64,000 nucleotides of DNA from JAVVEH01 sp032251435 (lineage in GTDB: Bacteria > Verrucomicrobiota > Lentisphaeria > Oligosphaerales > MVZH01): positions 1 through 64,000 of the forward strand of contig JAVVEH010000005.1 in the NCBI GenBank assembly GCA_032251435.1. The letters run 5' to 3'. Shown here piece by piece: positions 1 to 7,567 of this stretch. The position numbers were made by a program, and so were the translations under genes. How positions within the stretch are numbered: the stretch's first letter is position 1; every line of letters begins with the position of its first letter. The notes beneath the pieces are model-generated. The model had not been told where the DNA came from and did no database searches. It worked only from the letters and a program-made list of their open reading frames with translations.

Positions 1-60
1 CAACGACTTTCAACGACTTTCAACGACTTTCAACGACTTTCAACGACTTTCAACGACTTT
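1..60. repeat. 10-bp tandem repeat, six perfect units
   Basis: Six exact copies of CAACGACTTT start at base 1, so the array probably continues outside the window. It lies just beyond the 3' end of the SCP2 gene. The same vocabulary (CACGCC, CAACGA, CTTTC/CTTCC) recurs at 5150-5256, between two genes of the same operon. Confidence 0.95.
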
Positions 61-97
61 CAACGCCTTCACGCCTTCACGCCTTCACGCTCCTCCT
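61..97. repeat. 8-bp tandem repeat running into the end of a gene
   Basis: About four units of ACGCCTTC follow the 10-bp array directly. Read on the minus strand, they encode the last residues (GVKA) and the stop codon of the SCP2-domain protein. The array therefore extends into the coding sequence and sets where the protein ends. Confidence 0.9.
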
Positions 98-485
98 CCC
101 GATACGGAAATCTGTCAAAAAATAAACCCAGCAGTTTCGCCAGTTTCATGCCCTGAAAAAAATCGCCTTTAATATTGGTTCGCCGGGTGAAAAAGGCTTT
201 TTGAGGGGAAAGCCGGCCCGAAATAATATCCCGGAATACCGCTTCATCCACCACAAACAACACCCGGGGAGACGGATCATCCGCGGTCAAAGCGCGGACA
301 CCGCGGATCCGGCCATTTTCAATATCCACGCGCCAGCGTTTCCCCACATCTTGAAAGTGAATCTCACAAGCCATGTCATAGCCTTCGTAACCCGCCAGCA
401 ACGGCTGATCGATCAATGAGGGCAAATGGCGGTCAAAAAAATCAGCGGCGAATGACAAGGTGTCTCCCCCAGGCTGAATGGTCAC
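69..485 (-). CDS. SCP2/UbiT-like sterol carrier domain protein
   Basis: A 138-residue protein that is essentially one SCP2 lipid-binding domain (residues about 30-125). The visible pattern is RWRVDIENG, then a run of beta strands, then AFFTRRTNIKGDFFQGMKL and a hydrophobic tail. The FF.RR..I.GD..  element is also found in UbiT, the SCP2 accessory protein of oxygen-independent ubiquinone synthesis. SCP2 domains hold hydrophobic substrates in a tunnel and present them to enzymes, so a soluble lipid carrier is the likely role. Its first 44 bases overlap the end of the upstream reductase gene, implying translational coupling as the last gene of a minus-strand operon. The C-terminus is encoded by an 8-bp repeat. 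The domain call is fairly secure; the ligand is unknown. Confidence 0.75.
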   Translation of the reverse strand: MTIQPGGDTLSFAADFFDRHLPSLIDQPLLAGYEGYDMACEIHFQDVGKRWRVDIENGRIRGVRALTADDPSPRVLFVVDEAVFRDIISGRLSPQKAFFTRRTNIKGDFFQGMKLAKLLGLFFDRFPYREEEREGVKA

Positions 486-1554
486 AAAACGTCAAGAGGC
501 GATCCAGGTAGTCGCGGTCAAACGGCATCGGTTCACGGGCGGACAGAAGTGAATTTCTGGCCTCACAGCCAAACACCGGCTCACCGCCGAGGTAGGCCAG
601 GTACGCGGCGTTTCCCGCCACCGCCGCCCGATTTAAATTGTTGGATGTCTCGTCCGGCGCCCGGTTGATGATCGGAAACCCGAAACGGTCCTCAATCAAC
701 ACTTTGAACTCCCGGTTGATAATGGGTTTGTCGTTGACCAAATGATAGGTCGCCCCCCAACACCGCGGGGTTCGCAAAATTTCCACCATCATATCCGTCA
801 GCCGGTCGACGGGAATATAATTCTGCGTGCCGTCAGGCGTGTATTCCATCGAAAAAGGATCCCTGGGATGACGGCGTGCGTAAGCTGTCAGGGCCCGCAA
901 AACCCGATAAACGGTCATGAACTGGAAGGTCCGGCCAGTCCGCCATTCCCCGGTGACAATGGATGGCCGCAGCACGGTTAGCAGCCCTTCCTTACCCCGG
1001 AATGTTTCCCGAACGAAGCGCTCGGCCTCAAATTTACTCCGTTCATAGTCGTTGCGGAAGCCTTGTCCCAGATCCAGTTGGTCCTCGCCCAGGCGGGGAG
1101 CCAAACCGGCCACATACGCCGTGCTGACATAAAAGAATCGGGCATCCCCGGGAATGAAGTCCAAAAGACGCGCGGTGCCGTCACAATTCACCCGCTGATT
1201 CGCTTCGGTGTCGGTGAATGAAATGCTGGCGGCCACATGAACCACATCCGTCACCCGCGTCCGCAAAAGCTCCAGCGAGGTCGGCGGCAGGCCCAGGCCC
1301 GGCTCAGTGATTTTGCCGACATGAATGCCGACGTTTTCAGCGAGATCCGGAATGGAAAAATACTGCCCCAGCCGCTTCACGCGGTCCCGGGCGGCGGCAT
1401 CGTCCTCGGCGCGGACAAGCACGTGAATCTCCGCGTCCCGATCCCGGACCAAACGATCCAGAAGGTAGCCCCCGACCAGCCCGGTCGCCCCGGTGATAAA
1501 AAAACAGCGGTGTTTCGTATTATTCATGCGGTGTTTTGTGGTTCTCTTCTTCAT
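442..1554 (-). CDS. NAD(P)-dependent SDR, thioester/acyl-CoA reductase-like (NAD_binding_4)
   Basis: An extended short-chain dehydrogenase with a Rossmann motif near the N-terminus (TGATGLVGGYLLDRL), the VVHVAASISF strand and a Y-x3-K-type active site (DYERSKFEAE). The body, with LRPSIVTGEWRTGRT, resembles the NAD_binding_4 group, whose members reduce acyl-CoA or carrier-bound thioesters to aldehydes (fatty acyl-CoA reductases, reductase domains of carboxylic acid reductases). It starts 12 bases after the aminotransferase stop. A second Met at residue 10 (base 1527) is an equally plausible start. Between an aminotransferase and a lipid carrier, aldehyde formation from an activated acyl group is a reasonable inference. 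A sugar or sterol epimerase-type activity is the alternative. Confidence 0.75.
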   Translation of the reverse strand: MKKRTTKHRMNNTKHRCFFITGATGLVGGYLLDRLVRDRDAEIHVLVRAEDDAAARDRVKRLGQYFSIPDLAENVGIHVGKITEPGLGLPPTSLELLRTRVTDVVHVAASISFTDTEANQRVNCDGTARLLDFIPGDARFFYVSTAYVAGLAPRLGEDQLDLGQGFRNDYERSKFEAERFVRETFRGKEGLLTVLRPSIVTGEWRTGRTFQFMTVYRVLRALTAYARRHPRDPFSMEYTPDGTQNYIPVDRLTDMMVEILRTPRCWGATYHLVNDKPIINREFKVLIEDRFGFPIINRAPDETSNNLNRAAVAGNAAYLAYLGGEPVFGCEARNSLLSAREPMPFDRDYLDRLLTFCDHSAWGRHLVIRR

Positions 1555-1566
1555 CGCGTTTTTTAT

Positions 1567-2865
1567 TCAGGCGTTTCCGGGTTTTCGAGACATATCCGCC
1601 AAGGTCGCATCCAACGCCACAAGCATTCCTTCTAGATCCTCTTTCTCAACCACCAGCGGCGGCATGAAAGTCAGCACATTGCGGTCCAAACCGGTTTTGC
1701 CGATCAAATACCCCCTGTTTTTCATGTCTTCAAGAACGCGGTCCGTGACCTGAGCCTCCGACCCGTCCGCCAGGCGGATTTCCATCCCCGCCATCAATCC
1801 CCTGCCCCGGACTTCCGCGATCATCCGCGGGAACCGCCCATGCAAATCCAGCAATCCATTTTTCAAGAAATCGCCCAGGTCTCGGGCCCGTACGTCCAAC
1901 CCTTCGGTCTCCATGTAATTGAGCACCTGTATAGCCGCCGTCGCGGAGACCGCGTTTCCCCCCGTGGTGGAGGCGCCCGGCCTGGTGTAGCAAGCGGCGA
2001 TATCCTCCCGGGCGACAAACGCGCCGATAGGAAACCCGTTGCCCAAGGCTTTGGCGACGGTTAAAATATCCGGTTGAACATGATCCAGATGGTTAAAAGA
2101 AAATCGCCGCCCCGTCCGGCAAAACCCCGTCTGGACTTCATCAAAAATCAGCAGAGCGCCCGCGGAGTGAACCACCTCGCGCAACCGTTCAAAATAGCCG
2201 TCCGGCGGAACAATGACACCGCCATTTCCCTGTATAGGTTCGGCGATGACCGCGGCGATGTCACCGTTCTTCGCCAGCAGATCAGCCACGGTGTCCACGC
2301 AGGCGTAGCCGCAGCCGGGAAAGTTCAGATCCAGGTCGCAGGTCGGGCAATGCGGACGCGGGGCCTGACGCAGACTCGGGGGCGGAGCAGGATCGGTTCG
2401 CCACATGGGAATCTGAGTCAACCCCATCGTCAACGATGTCCGCCCATGCAGCCCCCCGCGCAGGGAAATAAACCCGGATTTTCCAGTATAGAGCTTGGCC
2501 AGCAGCAAGGCGCCCTCGTTGGCTTCGCTGCCGCTGTTGACAAAAAAGGCCCGTTTCAGATCACAGTCAAGAAACTCAACCAGTTTCCGCGCCAGGTCAA
2601 CCATTGGCCGGGTCAGATAGATCGAGGTGGTGTGCTGCAACGTCCGAATCTGGTCGATGGCCGGTTCAATAATCGCGGGATTCGCGTGACCGCAGTTCAT
2701 CACCGTGACCCCGGCGTAGCAATCCACATACTTTTTCCCCTCACTATCGAACACATATTGCATGTCGCCGCGGACCAGCACCGGCGGGTCCTGGTAAAAA
2801 TGATACAGGCAGGGAATCGTGTACGTTGATTTTAAATCCAGAATTGTTTGTGCTTCCGTTTTCAT
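1567..2865 (-). CDS. Class III PLP-dependent aminotransferase (AGXT2-like)
   Basis: A full-length 432-residue fold-type I aminotransferase. It shows the NSGSEANEGAL cofactor-phosphate region, the DEVQTGF aspartate motif and the PLP lysine in VAKALGNGFPIGA. The N-terminus (HFYQDPPVLVRGDMQYVFD, then AGVTVMNCGH) is close to the alanine-glyoxylate/beta-aminoisobutyrate transaminase (AGXT2) branch of the omega-transaminases. These enzymes exchange amino groups with aldehydes or ketones. A Cys cluster at HCPTCDLDLNFPGCGYAC, seen in some bacterial members, may bind metal. An AGGTG ribosome binding site precedes the ATG. In this operon it could aminate an aldehyde made by the adjacent reductase; that is inference. 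The substrate cannot be read from the sequence. Confidence 0.88.
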   Translation of the reverse strand: MKTEAQTILDLKSTYTIPCLYHFYQDPPVLVRGDMQYVFDSEGKKYVDCYAGVTVMNCGHANPAIIEPAIDQIRTLQHTTSIYLTRPMVDLARKLVEFLDCDLKRAFFVNSGSEANEGALLLAKLYTGKSGFISLRGGLHGRTSLTMGLTQIPMWRTDPAPPPSLRQAPRPHCPTCDLDLNFPGCGYACVDTVADLLAKNGDIAAVIAEPIQGNGGVIVPPDGYFERLREVVHSAGALLIFDEVQTGFCRTGRRFSFNHLDHVQPDILTVAKALGNGFPIGAFVAREDIAACYTRPGASTTGGNAVSATAAIQVLNYMETEGLDVRARDLGDFLKNGLLDLHGRFPRMIAEVRGRGLMAGMEIRLADGSEAQVTDRVLEDMKNRGYLIGKTGLDRNVLTFMPPLVVEKEDLEGMLVALDATLADMSRKPGNA

Positions 2866-2896
2866 TTTTCACCTGACTTCCACAACGTGCTGAGGC

Positions 2897-5119
2897 TCAC
2901 TTCGCCCCGCGCTCGTTTTTTTCATTCCGCTTTAAATCGATCCGTGAGATTTCATCATCCCGGCAGATACCCAGGGGATACGCCCCCAGGCTACGCTTTT
3001 CGGCCGGAAATTCCCGCTCAAAGTCCGCTTCCAGAGCTTGCCTGCCAGCGGGATTTTCAAGCCAAGCCCGGTAATAATGAATCAACTGACTCAGCATGTC
3101 CTCAGCATAAAGACGCCCGTCGATACGGAACGACAGCGGTCGAAGCTCAAGCAGGCGGTCCAAATATCCCATGGCCGCCAAATCATGTTCAAGAATAATA
3201 TGATTCCGGCAATACCGGTCCGGAAAAATCCGGCGGCGGGCGCCGCGCTTGTCCACCAACGAAAAGTGATCGACCATACACGGCATGGGACAAAAATCAG
3301 ATTTGCTGGCGTGGTGAGTGTTCATGGCGATCAGACAGTGCTCAATCAGCATGCCCTCCAGGGGGCCATGAACGAGCAGGTCAAACCCGCACTCAGGGGC
3401 TTCACGCGTCATGTGGCCAATCGAGTCCAGAGAGGCCTCCAAAGCCGGCATGATCCGGCTCACCCCCTGCCGCCAAAGCCAGCGCGCGCTCTCCGCGTTC
3501 AAAACATTCATCGCCGTATCCGCCCACAACACAGTCGTGTCGCTTTTTAGGGGAGATACACACTGCCCGTTCGCCCCGGAAGGACCTGTCATTGCGTTCC
3601 GCTCGTTTCTTTCCCGCTCTTCCTTAGATGTTGGATCTTCCGTGTTGGATATTCGATATTCCCCATTCCCCACAATCTCCAGCGCCCCGACCGAAGCGAT
3701 GACATAGCCCGACAAGGTCTGATTCGCCTGGACAACCTGGCGCAATTCCCGGGCGGCGCGTTCATCGAGCACCCGGGGTGTCGTCAAAAGCACAGGAACA
3801 GACTGCGCCGAGGCCTGTTCAGCGATGGCATCCAACTCGCTCAGAGCCCAGCCGCTTTCAGTATTCAACGCCCCCTCCCAGGAGAGAACGAGCCAATCGC
3901 AGCCCGCGGCCACCGCGGCCCGGGCGTTCTCAACCGATCCCGCGACCACAGTCAGCTCTAGCGGACAAGACAAAGACCTTATGGATTCCGCGGTCCCCAC
4001 GGCGATAGGAGCGGCAGAGGACTGCCGAATCCAACTTGTGGATCCTTCCCGTCCCGGCACAGCCTGCCGCCCAAGGTCGGCTGATTGACGACGCATGACT
4101 GATCCGCTTTCCGCCACCGTTTTTAGCCGCCCGTGAGTGGAGAATATAATCGGTTCGCGTTCACCGGATAGATCCATGAACGCGTCATCCGGATGCCGGA
4201 ACGCGAAACCCGTGGTCAAATTCCGGGTGCGGGTTTTCTGCTGTTCAAACGCCTCACTGAACAGCTTGTTCGCGGCCAGCGGCTCGGTGGCGGCGCGATC
4301 CAAGGCCACGCGGTAGGCGCGCACAACAGGCGCCAAGGTCTCGGCCGGGCGCATGCGCCCTTCAATCTTGAGTGAATCGACTCCCGCGTCGATCAGCTCA
4401 GGCACATGCTGCAGCAGACACATATCGCGGGAAGCCAAAAGAAACGCCCCTTTCTTGACCGTCCGGCCGGTGCTTTCAGACACCAAGTCATAGGCCCATC
4501 GGCACGGCTTCATGCACTGTCCGCGATTCCCGCTTTTGCCAAAAATAATGCCACTGGTCAAACACTGTCCGGACAAAGCGGAACACAGGTCGCCATGCAG
4601 AAAATATTCCACCTCAATCCCCGCCTGTTCTTTGATACGGCGGACGGTGTCAATCGTGATGTCCCGCGATGTGACCAGGCGCGTGAACCCCCAGTCCTTC
4701 AGAACCCGCGCGGTGTCCACGCCGCTGACATTCATCATGGTGCTGGAATGCAACGGCAGACACAGGTTTTCGTCATGAATTAGACGGACAACCGCTAAAT
4801 CCTGAACAATGACCGCGTCCACCCCGATATCAGCCAACCGCCGCAGGTAGTCCCGCAAAGCGGGAATTTCCCGTTGCCCAACCAGACTGTTAACAGTGAC
4901 ATACAGTTTACGGCCGGCCGCGCGGGCCTCCCGCGTGGCTGCCGTCAAGTCCTCATCCGTGAAGTTAAAATCCTTCCGATGACGACGCATGTTGAACTGC
5001 TTGCCGGCGATGTAAACCGCATCCGCGCCCGCTTCCAAAACCGCCCGGAACACATCCATCCGGCCAGCCGGAGCCAACAGCTCAGGAGCGCGTTGTTCAT
5101 TTTTCGGTGTCACATTCAT
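2897..5119 (-). CDS. U32-family protein with two Cys-quartet halves
   Basis: This 740-residue protein has the U32 N-terminal barrel (ELLAPAGRMDVFRAVLEAGADAVY) and the U32 signature (EYFLHGDLCSALSGQC, then SGNRGQCMKPCR). Cys179, Cys186, Cys202 and Cys234 match the order of the [4Fe-4S] ligands of UbiU, including the seven-residue first spacing. The C-terminal half carries a second set (IEHC, DFCPMPC, DRYCRNHI) around a repeated HG-x-L motif. Once called peptidases, U32 proteins studied in E. coli (UbiU/UbiV, RlhA, TrhP) are oxygen-independent hydroxylation factors for quinones or RNA. The SCP2 neighbour favours a lipid substrate; an RNA-modifying role remains possible. Residues about 330-390 and 480-525 look like low-conservation insertions, and the second is encoded by intergenic-type repeat DNA. 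Confidence 0.85.
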   Translation of the reverse strand: MNVTPKNEQRAPELLAPAGRMDVFRAVLEAGADAVYIAGKQFNMRRHRKDFNFTDEDLTAATREARAAGRKLYVTVNSLVGQREIPALRDYLRRLADIGVDAVIVQDLAVVRLIHDENLCLPLHSSTMMNVSGVDTARVLKDWGFTRLVTSRDITIDTVRRIKEQAGIEVEYFLHGDLCSALSGQCLTSGIIFGKSGNRGQCMKPCRWAYDLVSESTGRTVKKGAFLLASRDMCLLQHVPELIDAGVDSLKIEGRMRPAETLAPVVRAYRVALDRAATEPLAANKLFSEAFEQQKTRTRNLTTGFAFRHPDDAFMDLSGEREPIIFSTHGRLKTVAESGSVMRRQSADLGRQAVPGREGSTSWIRQSSAAPIAVGTAESIRSLSCPLELTVVAGSVENARAAVAAGCDWLVLSWEGALNTESGWALSELDAIAEQASAQSVPVLLTTPRVLDERAARELRQVVQANQTLSGYVIASVGALEIVGNGEYRISNTEDPTSKEERERNERNAMTGPSGANGQCVSPLKSDTTVLWADTAMNVLNAESARWLWRQGVSRIMPALEASLDSIGHMTREAPECGFDLLVHGPLEGMLIEHCLIAMNTHHASKSDFCPMPCMVDHFSLVDKRGARRRIFPDRYCRNHIILEHDLAAMGYLDRLLELRPLSFRIDGRLYAEDMLSQLIHYYRAWLENPAGRQALEADFEREFPAEKRSLGAYPLGICRDDEISRIDLKRNEKNERGAK
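3590..3672. repeat. Degenerate short repeat read in frame inside the U32 gene
   Basis: On the coding (minus) strand this stretch reads GGGAATATCGAATATCCAAC followed by ACGGAAGATCCAACATCT and a purine-rich run (GAGCGGGAAAGAAACGAGCG). The GAATATC/CCAAC vocabulary is typical of spacer repeats rather than of a conserved domain. It is translated without a stop into a hydrophilic segment (EYRISNTEDPTSKEERERNE), probably a surface loop. Confidence 0.6.
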
Positions 5120-5149
5120 CTTTTCCAGACCGCCCGGTAATCATCCACT

Positions 5150-5256
5150 TTCACGCTTTCCACGCCTTCAACGCCTTCCACGACTTCCACGCCTTCAACG
5201 ACTTCCACGCCTTTCACGACTTCACGTTTCACGCTTCACGCTTCACGCTTTTTATG
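5150..5256. repeat. Intergenic array of degenerate 8-11-bp repeats
   Basis: The gap between the adenylating-enzyme gene and the U32 gene consists largely of variants of TTCCACGCCTTCAACGA and TTCACGC. It shares its words with the array at 1-97. It would be transcribed as part of the operon. Confidence 0.85.
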
Positions 5257-5270
5257 CTGGCCGCATGTGA

Positions 5271-6278
5271 CTAATACAACAATTTACCTTCCAGATGATG
5301 ATGCGGGCGGTGCGGATTACATATCCCGCGCTCCGTCCGCACAGCCACATCATCAAGCAGCATATTCAAAATAAGAACGCTTTCATCATATCTGGAAACC
5401 ATCAGCGGCCCTTCTTCACCGACAGTGCGGGGACAAAACCCGTCCGCCTCACCGCCGCGGATCACGCGGATGTCCAGGCGCGGGGAATCCGTGGCGTATT
5501 CAATACCGGTGTCAGTGAAATGTATTTCGGGAAACATACCCAGCAGGCTGTTGCCGTAACCGGACATGTGGACGGCGTTGGGAAAAGCCCGGTGGAAATC
5601 CGCGTATCGCGCGGTGGACATCGCCATACCGGCGTAATGCACGCCGGTGATGCCGGCGCGGACACTGTCCGGCATGGAAGCGGCCAACTCGGCGATCACC
5701 GGCGGCGTGGCGTAAAGCACATCAATACGCTGACGGGACACAATGTCCTTGATCTGACTTAAAATATGGTCGAAGTAACGCCGGGCGGAAAGCGCTCCTT
5801 TGGCCTGCGCCTTGAACCAGCGGGGATCAAAATCAACCGCGAAAGGATCCGTGTCCCCGGCCAATCTGATAATCTCCCGCAGGGCTTTGCCGACAATATG
5901 GGGCCCCGACGGACCGGCCCACAACCAGTTCCCTTTCAGGGGAAAACCAGTCTTCTCCGCCTGGCGTATAAACGGATCAACAAAACCCTCCCGGAACTCG
6001 CTCTCAGTAAAACACGTCAAGACCGGCTGTCCGGAAAATCCGGATGTCTCGCTGGTGATCACATACGGACGGTCATCGAGCAACGGCCGGGGAAGGAATC
6101 CCTCGATACCGTAAGATCGAAGGTCATCGGCTGTCATGGGCGGAACCGCGTCCGGATGATCCATGACCGCCTGCCACGTCAAACCGAATCGATCCAGTCG
6201 ATCCCGCCAAAATGTCGAGCCCGTGTCAGGGTGAGTGTGCAGACGCAGGATGCTGTCACGGCGTTTTAAATCAATCAT
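5271..6278 (-). CDS. PaaK/LuxE-like adenylate-forming enzyme
   Basis: A 335-residue member of the ANL superfamily, nearest in appearance to phenylacetate-CoA ligase and LuxE acyl-protein synthetase. The phosphate-binding loop is ETSGFSGQPV, and SGYGNSLLGM matches the adenine-binding strand region. LuxE is about 370 residues and PaaK about 430, so a reduced C-terminal domain is likely. Such enzymes activate a carboxylate as acyl-AMP and pass it to a thiol on CoA or a protein. The gene overlaps the upstream TPR gene by 8 bases and precedes the U32 gene across a repeat-filled gap. It could supply the activated acyl group to the reductase encoded downstream. The substrate is unknown. Confidence 0.72.
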   Translation of the reverse strand: MIDLKRRDSILRLHTHPDTGSTFWRDRLDRFGLTWQAVMDHPDAVPPMTADDLRSYGIEGFLPRPLLDDRPYVITSETSGFSGQPVLTCFTESEFREGFVDPFIRQAEKTGFPLKGNWLWAGPSGPHIVGKALREIIRLAGDTDPFAVDFDPRWFKAQAKGALSARRYFDHILSQIKDIVSRQRIDVLYATPPVIAELAASMPDSVRAGITGVHYAGMAMSTARYADFHRAFPNAVHMSGYGNSLLGMFPEIHFTDTGIEYATDSPRLDIRVIRGGEADGFCPRTVGEEGPLMVSRYDESVLILNMLLDDVAVRTERGICNPHRPHHHLEGKLLY

Positions 6279-7035
6279 TTTTTTCTAACTTCTTTACCCG
6301 TTCAGCGGCCACTTTTTTAAACGCCGCGTCCTGATGTTCGGTGACGGGAAACGCCAAGACTTTACGATAGCAATACACCGCTTTTTTCGTTTTTTCCATA
6401 TCCTCGTATGTCTTAGCCAACTGATAGTATGCGTAAAGACTTTCAGGATCCTTGGAAATCCCTTTCAGGAAAAATGTTTCAGCGTCTTCGAGCGTCCCCG
6501 TCGGCAACCCGCCATAGAACCGATTCGCGAAGGCGCGGAGAAACGCGTTCACCCCGGCCACTTCGCGATAATAAATCCCCAACGCCACATAGCCCGGACC
6601 GTAATCAGGATCCAATTCGACACATTTTTGGGCGGCTTCGACGACTGCCCGGGCCCCGGCGACCTTTTTCTTGCCCCCTTGGAACAAGCCAAGATTGCCA
6701 TGCGATATGGAGATTAAAAACCAGGTTTCCGCTTTTTCCGGCGCCGCTCGCTTAAGTTTTTCCGCATAGAAAATCGCCTTTTCAAAATATGTCTCGGACT
6801 CCTTTGAGGCGAGGTCTTCGCCGACATTGTTACAGGTCCACGTCAACCGGGTCAACAGATCCACATTACCGGGTTCCAGTGCCCAGGCTTTTTCATACCA
6901 TTCCAACGCCTTTTTATTATCAAACTCAGCAAACGCGGCATCCCCTTTGGCCACCCATTCGGTGATGTCCGCCTGTTTATCAGCGAGACAAAGCCCCGTG
7001 ACCATCATCATAAACACAATAAATAACCGTTTCAT
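6271..7035 (-). CDS. Secreted TPR protein, RMDN-like
   Basis: A Sec signal peptide (MKRLFIVFMMMVTGLCLADK) is followed by about five tetratricopeptide helices pairs. Visible units include AFAEFDNKKALEWYEKAWALEP and AYYQLAKTYEDMEKTKKAVY. The segment FYGGLPTGTLEDAETFFLKGI resembles the bacterial relatives of the RMDN TPR family. It should be a periplasmic scaffold for protein contacts. The ATG at 7035 has GAGG at a 7-base spacing; a GTG one codon earlier is less well placed. It is the first gene of the minus-strand cluster, so it probably serves the same process, but nothing here assigns a specific role. Confidence 0.8.
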   Translation of the reverse strand: MKRLFIVFMMMVTGLCLADKQADITEWVAKGDAAFAEFDNKKALEWYEKAWALEPGNVDLLTRLTWTCNNVGEDLASKESETYFEKAIFYAEKLKRAAPEKAETWFLISISHGNLGLFQGGKKKVAGARAVVEAAQKCVELDPDYGPGYVALGIYYREVAGVNAFLRAFANRFYGGLPTGTLEDAETFFLKGISKDPESLYAYYQLAKTYEDMEKTKKAVYCYRKVLAFPVTEHQDAAFKKVAAERVKKLEKND

Positions 7036-7038
7036 CAC

Positions 7039-7349
7039 GTCGCCTCAATTGACTATGACCACAGAGCCAGCCATGGATAAAAACAGGTGCGCTTACCTAA
7101 CCACGCCCCATACTCAGACAACCCGATCCGCTGGTTGTTCGCGGTTTCGGCTCAATATGACCTTACTATGACAAGTGATCGCCATATTTTTAGCTGAACC
7201 CGGTACATTTCATCATTTTTCCCAGCGCCCCGGGCGCGTCCCGCGGTGGGACATTAAAGCGGGATTTTTTTTTAAACGGTATTTGCACCCCCCTGATCAC
7301 CGAGTATATTAACCGCTCTGTCACGGGAAACCGTGCGGATAACACATTT
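7039..7349. other. Non-coding gap before the tRNA-Asn locus
   Basis: About 310 bases separate the TPR gene from the tRNA relic. I see no convincing gene. The right end holds a promoter-like TTGCAC/TATATT pair at 7283-7310. The left part should contain the promoter of the minus-strand operon, but no clear hexamers are visible. Confidence 0.5.
7283..7310 (+). promoter_or_regulatory. Possible promoter for the tRNA-Asn locus
   Basis: TTGCAC at 7283-7288 and TATATT at 7305-7310 are 16 bases apart and face the tRNA relic and the intact tRNA-Asn. The -35 matches the consensus at only three of six positions. Confidence 0.35.
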
Positions 7350-7361
7350 TCCGGTGTAGCT

Positions 7362-7377
7362 TCCGCCTCAGGCGGAT
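7362..7377. repeat. 16-bp palindromic repeat, copy 1
   Basis: TCCGCCTCAGGCGGAT, centred on the perfect palindrome CCGCCT/AGGCGG around CA, sits where the D loop of the tRNA relic should be. An identical copy lies 18 bases further on. Confidence 0.85.
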
Positions 7378-7395
7378 AGAGTAGGTGGCTGTTAA

Positions 7396-7411
7396 TCCGC
7401 CTCAGGCGGAT
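7396..7411. repeat. 16-bp palindromic repeat, copy 2
   Basis: Identical to the copy at 7362-7377. It replaces the 3' anticodon stem and variable loop of the tRNA relic. Two identical insertions in one small gene suggest a mobile or recombinogenic palindrome. Confidence 0.85.
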
Positions 7412-7441
7412 CACTGGTTCGGATACAATTAATCAACTTTC

Positions 7442-7562
7442 AAGGCCGGGACTCCAAAAATATTCCGGTGTAGCTCAGCGGTAGAGTAGGTGGCTGTTAA
7501 CCACTTGGTCACTGGTTCGAATCCAGTCACCGGAGCCATTTTTGGAGTCCCGGCCTTTTTTT
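7442..7562 (+). terminator. Perfect 20-bp inverted repeat enclosing tRNA-Asn, 3' arm ending in a T tract
   Basis: Bases 7442-7461 (AAGGCCGGGACTCCAAAAAT) are the exact reverse complement of 7538-7557. The only sequence between the arms is the tRNA plus two bases on its 5' side; the right arm begins with the A of the encoded CCA. The right arm runs into seven T residues (7556-7562). In the transcript the tRNA would crown a 20-bp stem that ends like an intrinsic terminator. It may be an RNase processing stem, a terminator, or both. Confidence 0.7.
7464..7538 (+). tRNA. tRNA-Asn (GTT), CCA encoded
   Basis: A complete cloverleaf is visible. The acceptor TCCGGTG pairs with CACCGGA. The D stem is GCTC/GAGT. 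The anticodon stem GGTGG/CCACT surrounds the loop CTGTTAA with anticodon GTT. The T stem ACTGG/CCAGT carries the loop TTCGAAT. The discriminator is G, and CCA is encoded at 7536-7538. It is flanked by a perfect inverted repeat and preceded by a degenerate copy of itself. Confidence 0.97.
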
Positions 7563-7567
7563 GTCCT

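Larger units (their letters stand above)
7350..7421 (+). pseudogene. tRNA-Asn relic interrupted by two palindromes
   Basis: The segment keeps TCCGGTGTAGCT (acceptor stem and start of the D arm), AGAGTAGGTGGCTGTTAA (D stem to anticodon loop, GTT anticodon) and TCACTGGTTCG (T arm), matching the intact tRNA-Asn at 7464. The D-loop piece CAGCGGT is replaced by a 16-bp palindrome (7362-7377). The 3' anticodon stem and variable loop are replaced by an identical copy (7396-7411). The T arm and 3' acceptor then decay. It cannot fold as a tRNA. Confidence 0.75.

Noticed and set aside
7190..7414. Minus-strand ORF of 74 residues across the tRNA relic
   Set aside because: It runs through the palindromes and relic on the antisense strand, and has no ribosome site or recognisable domain.
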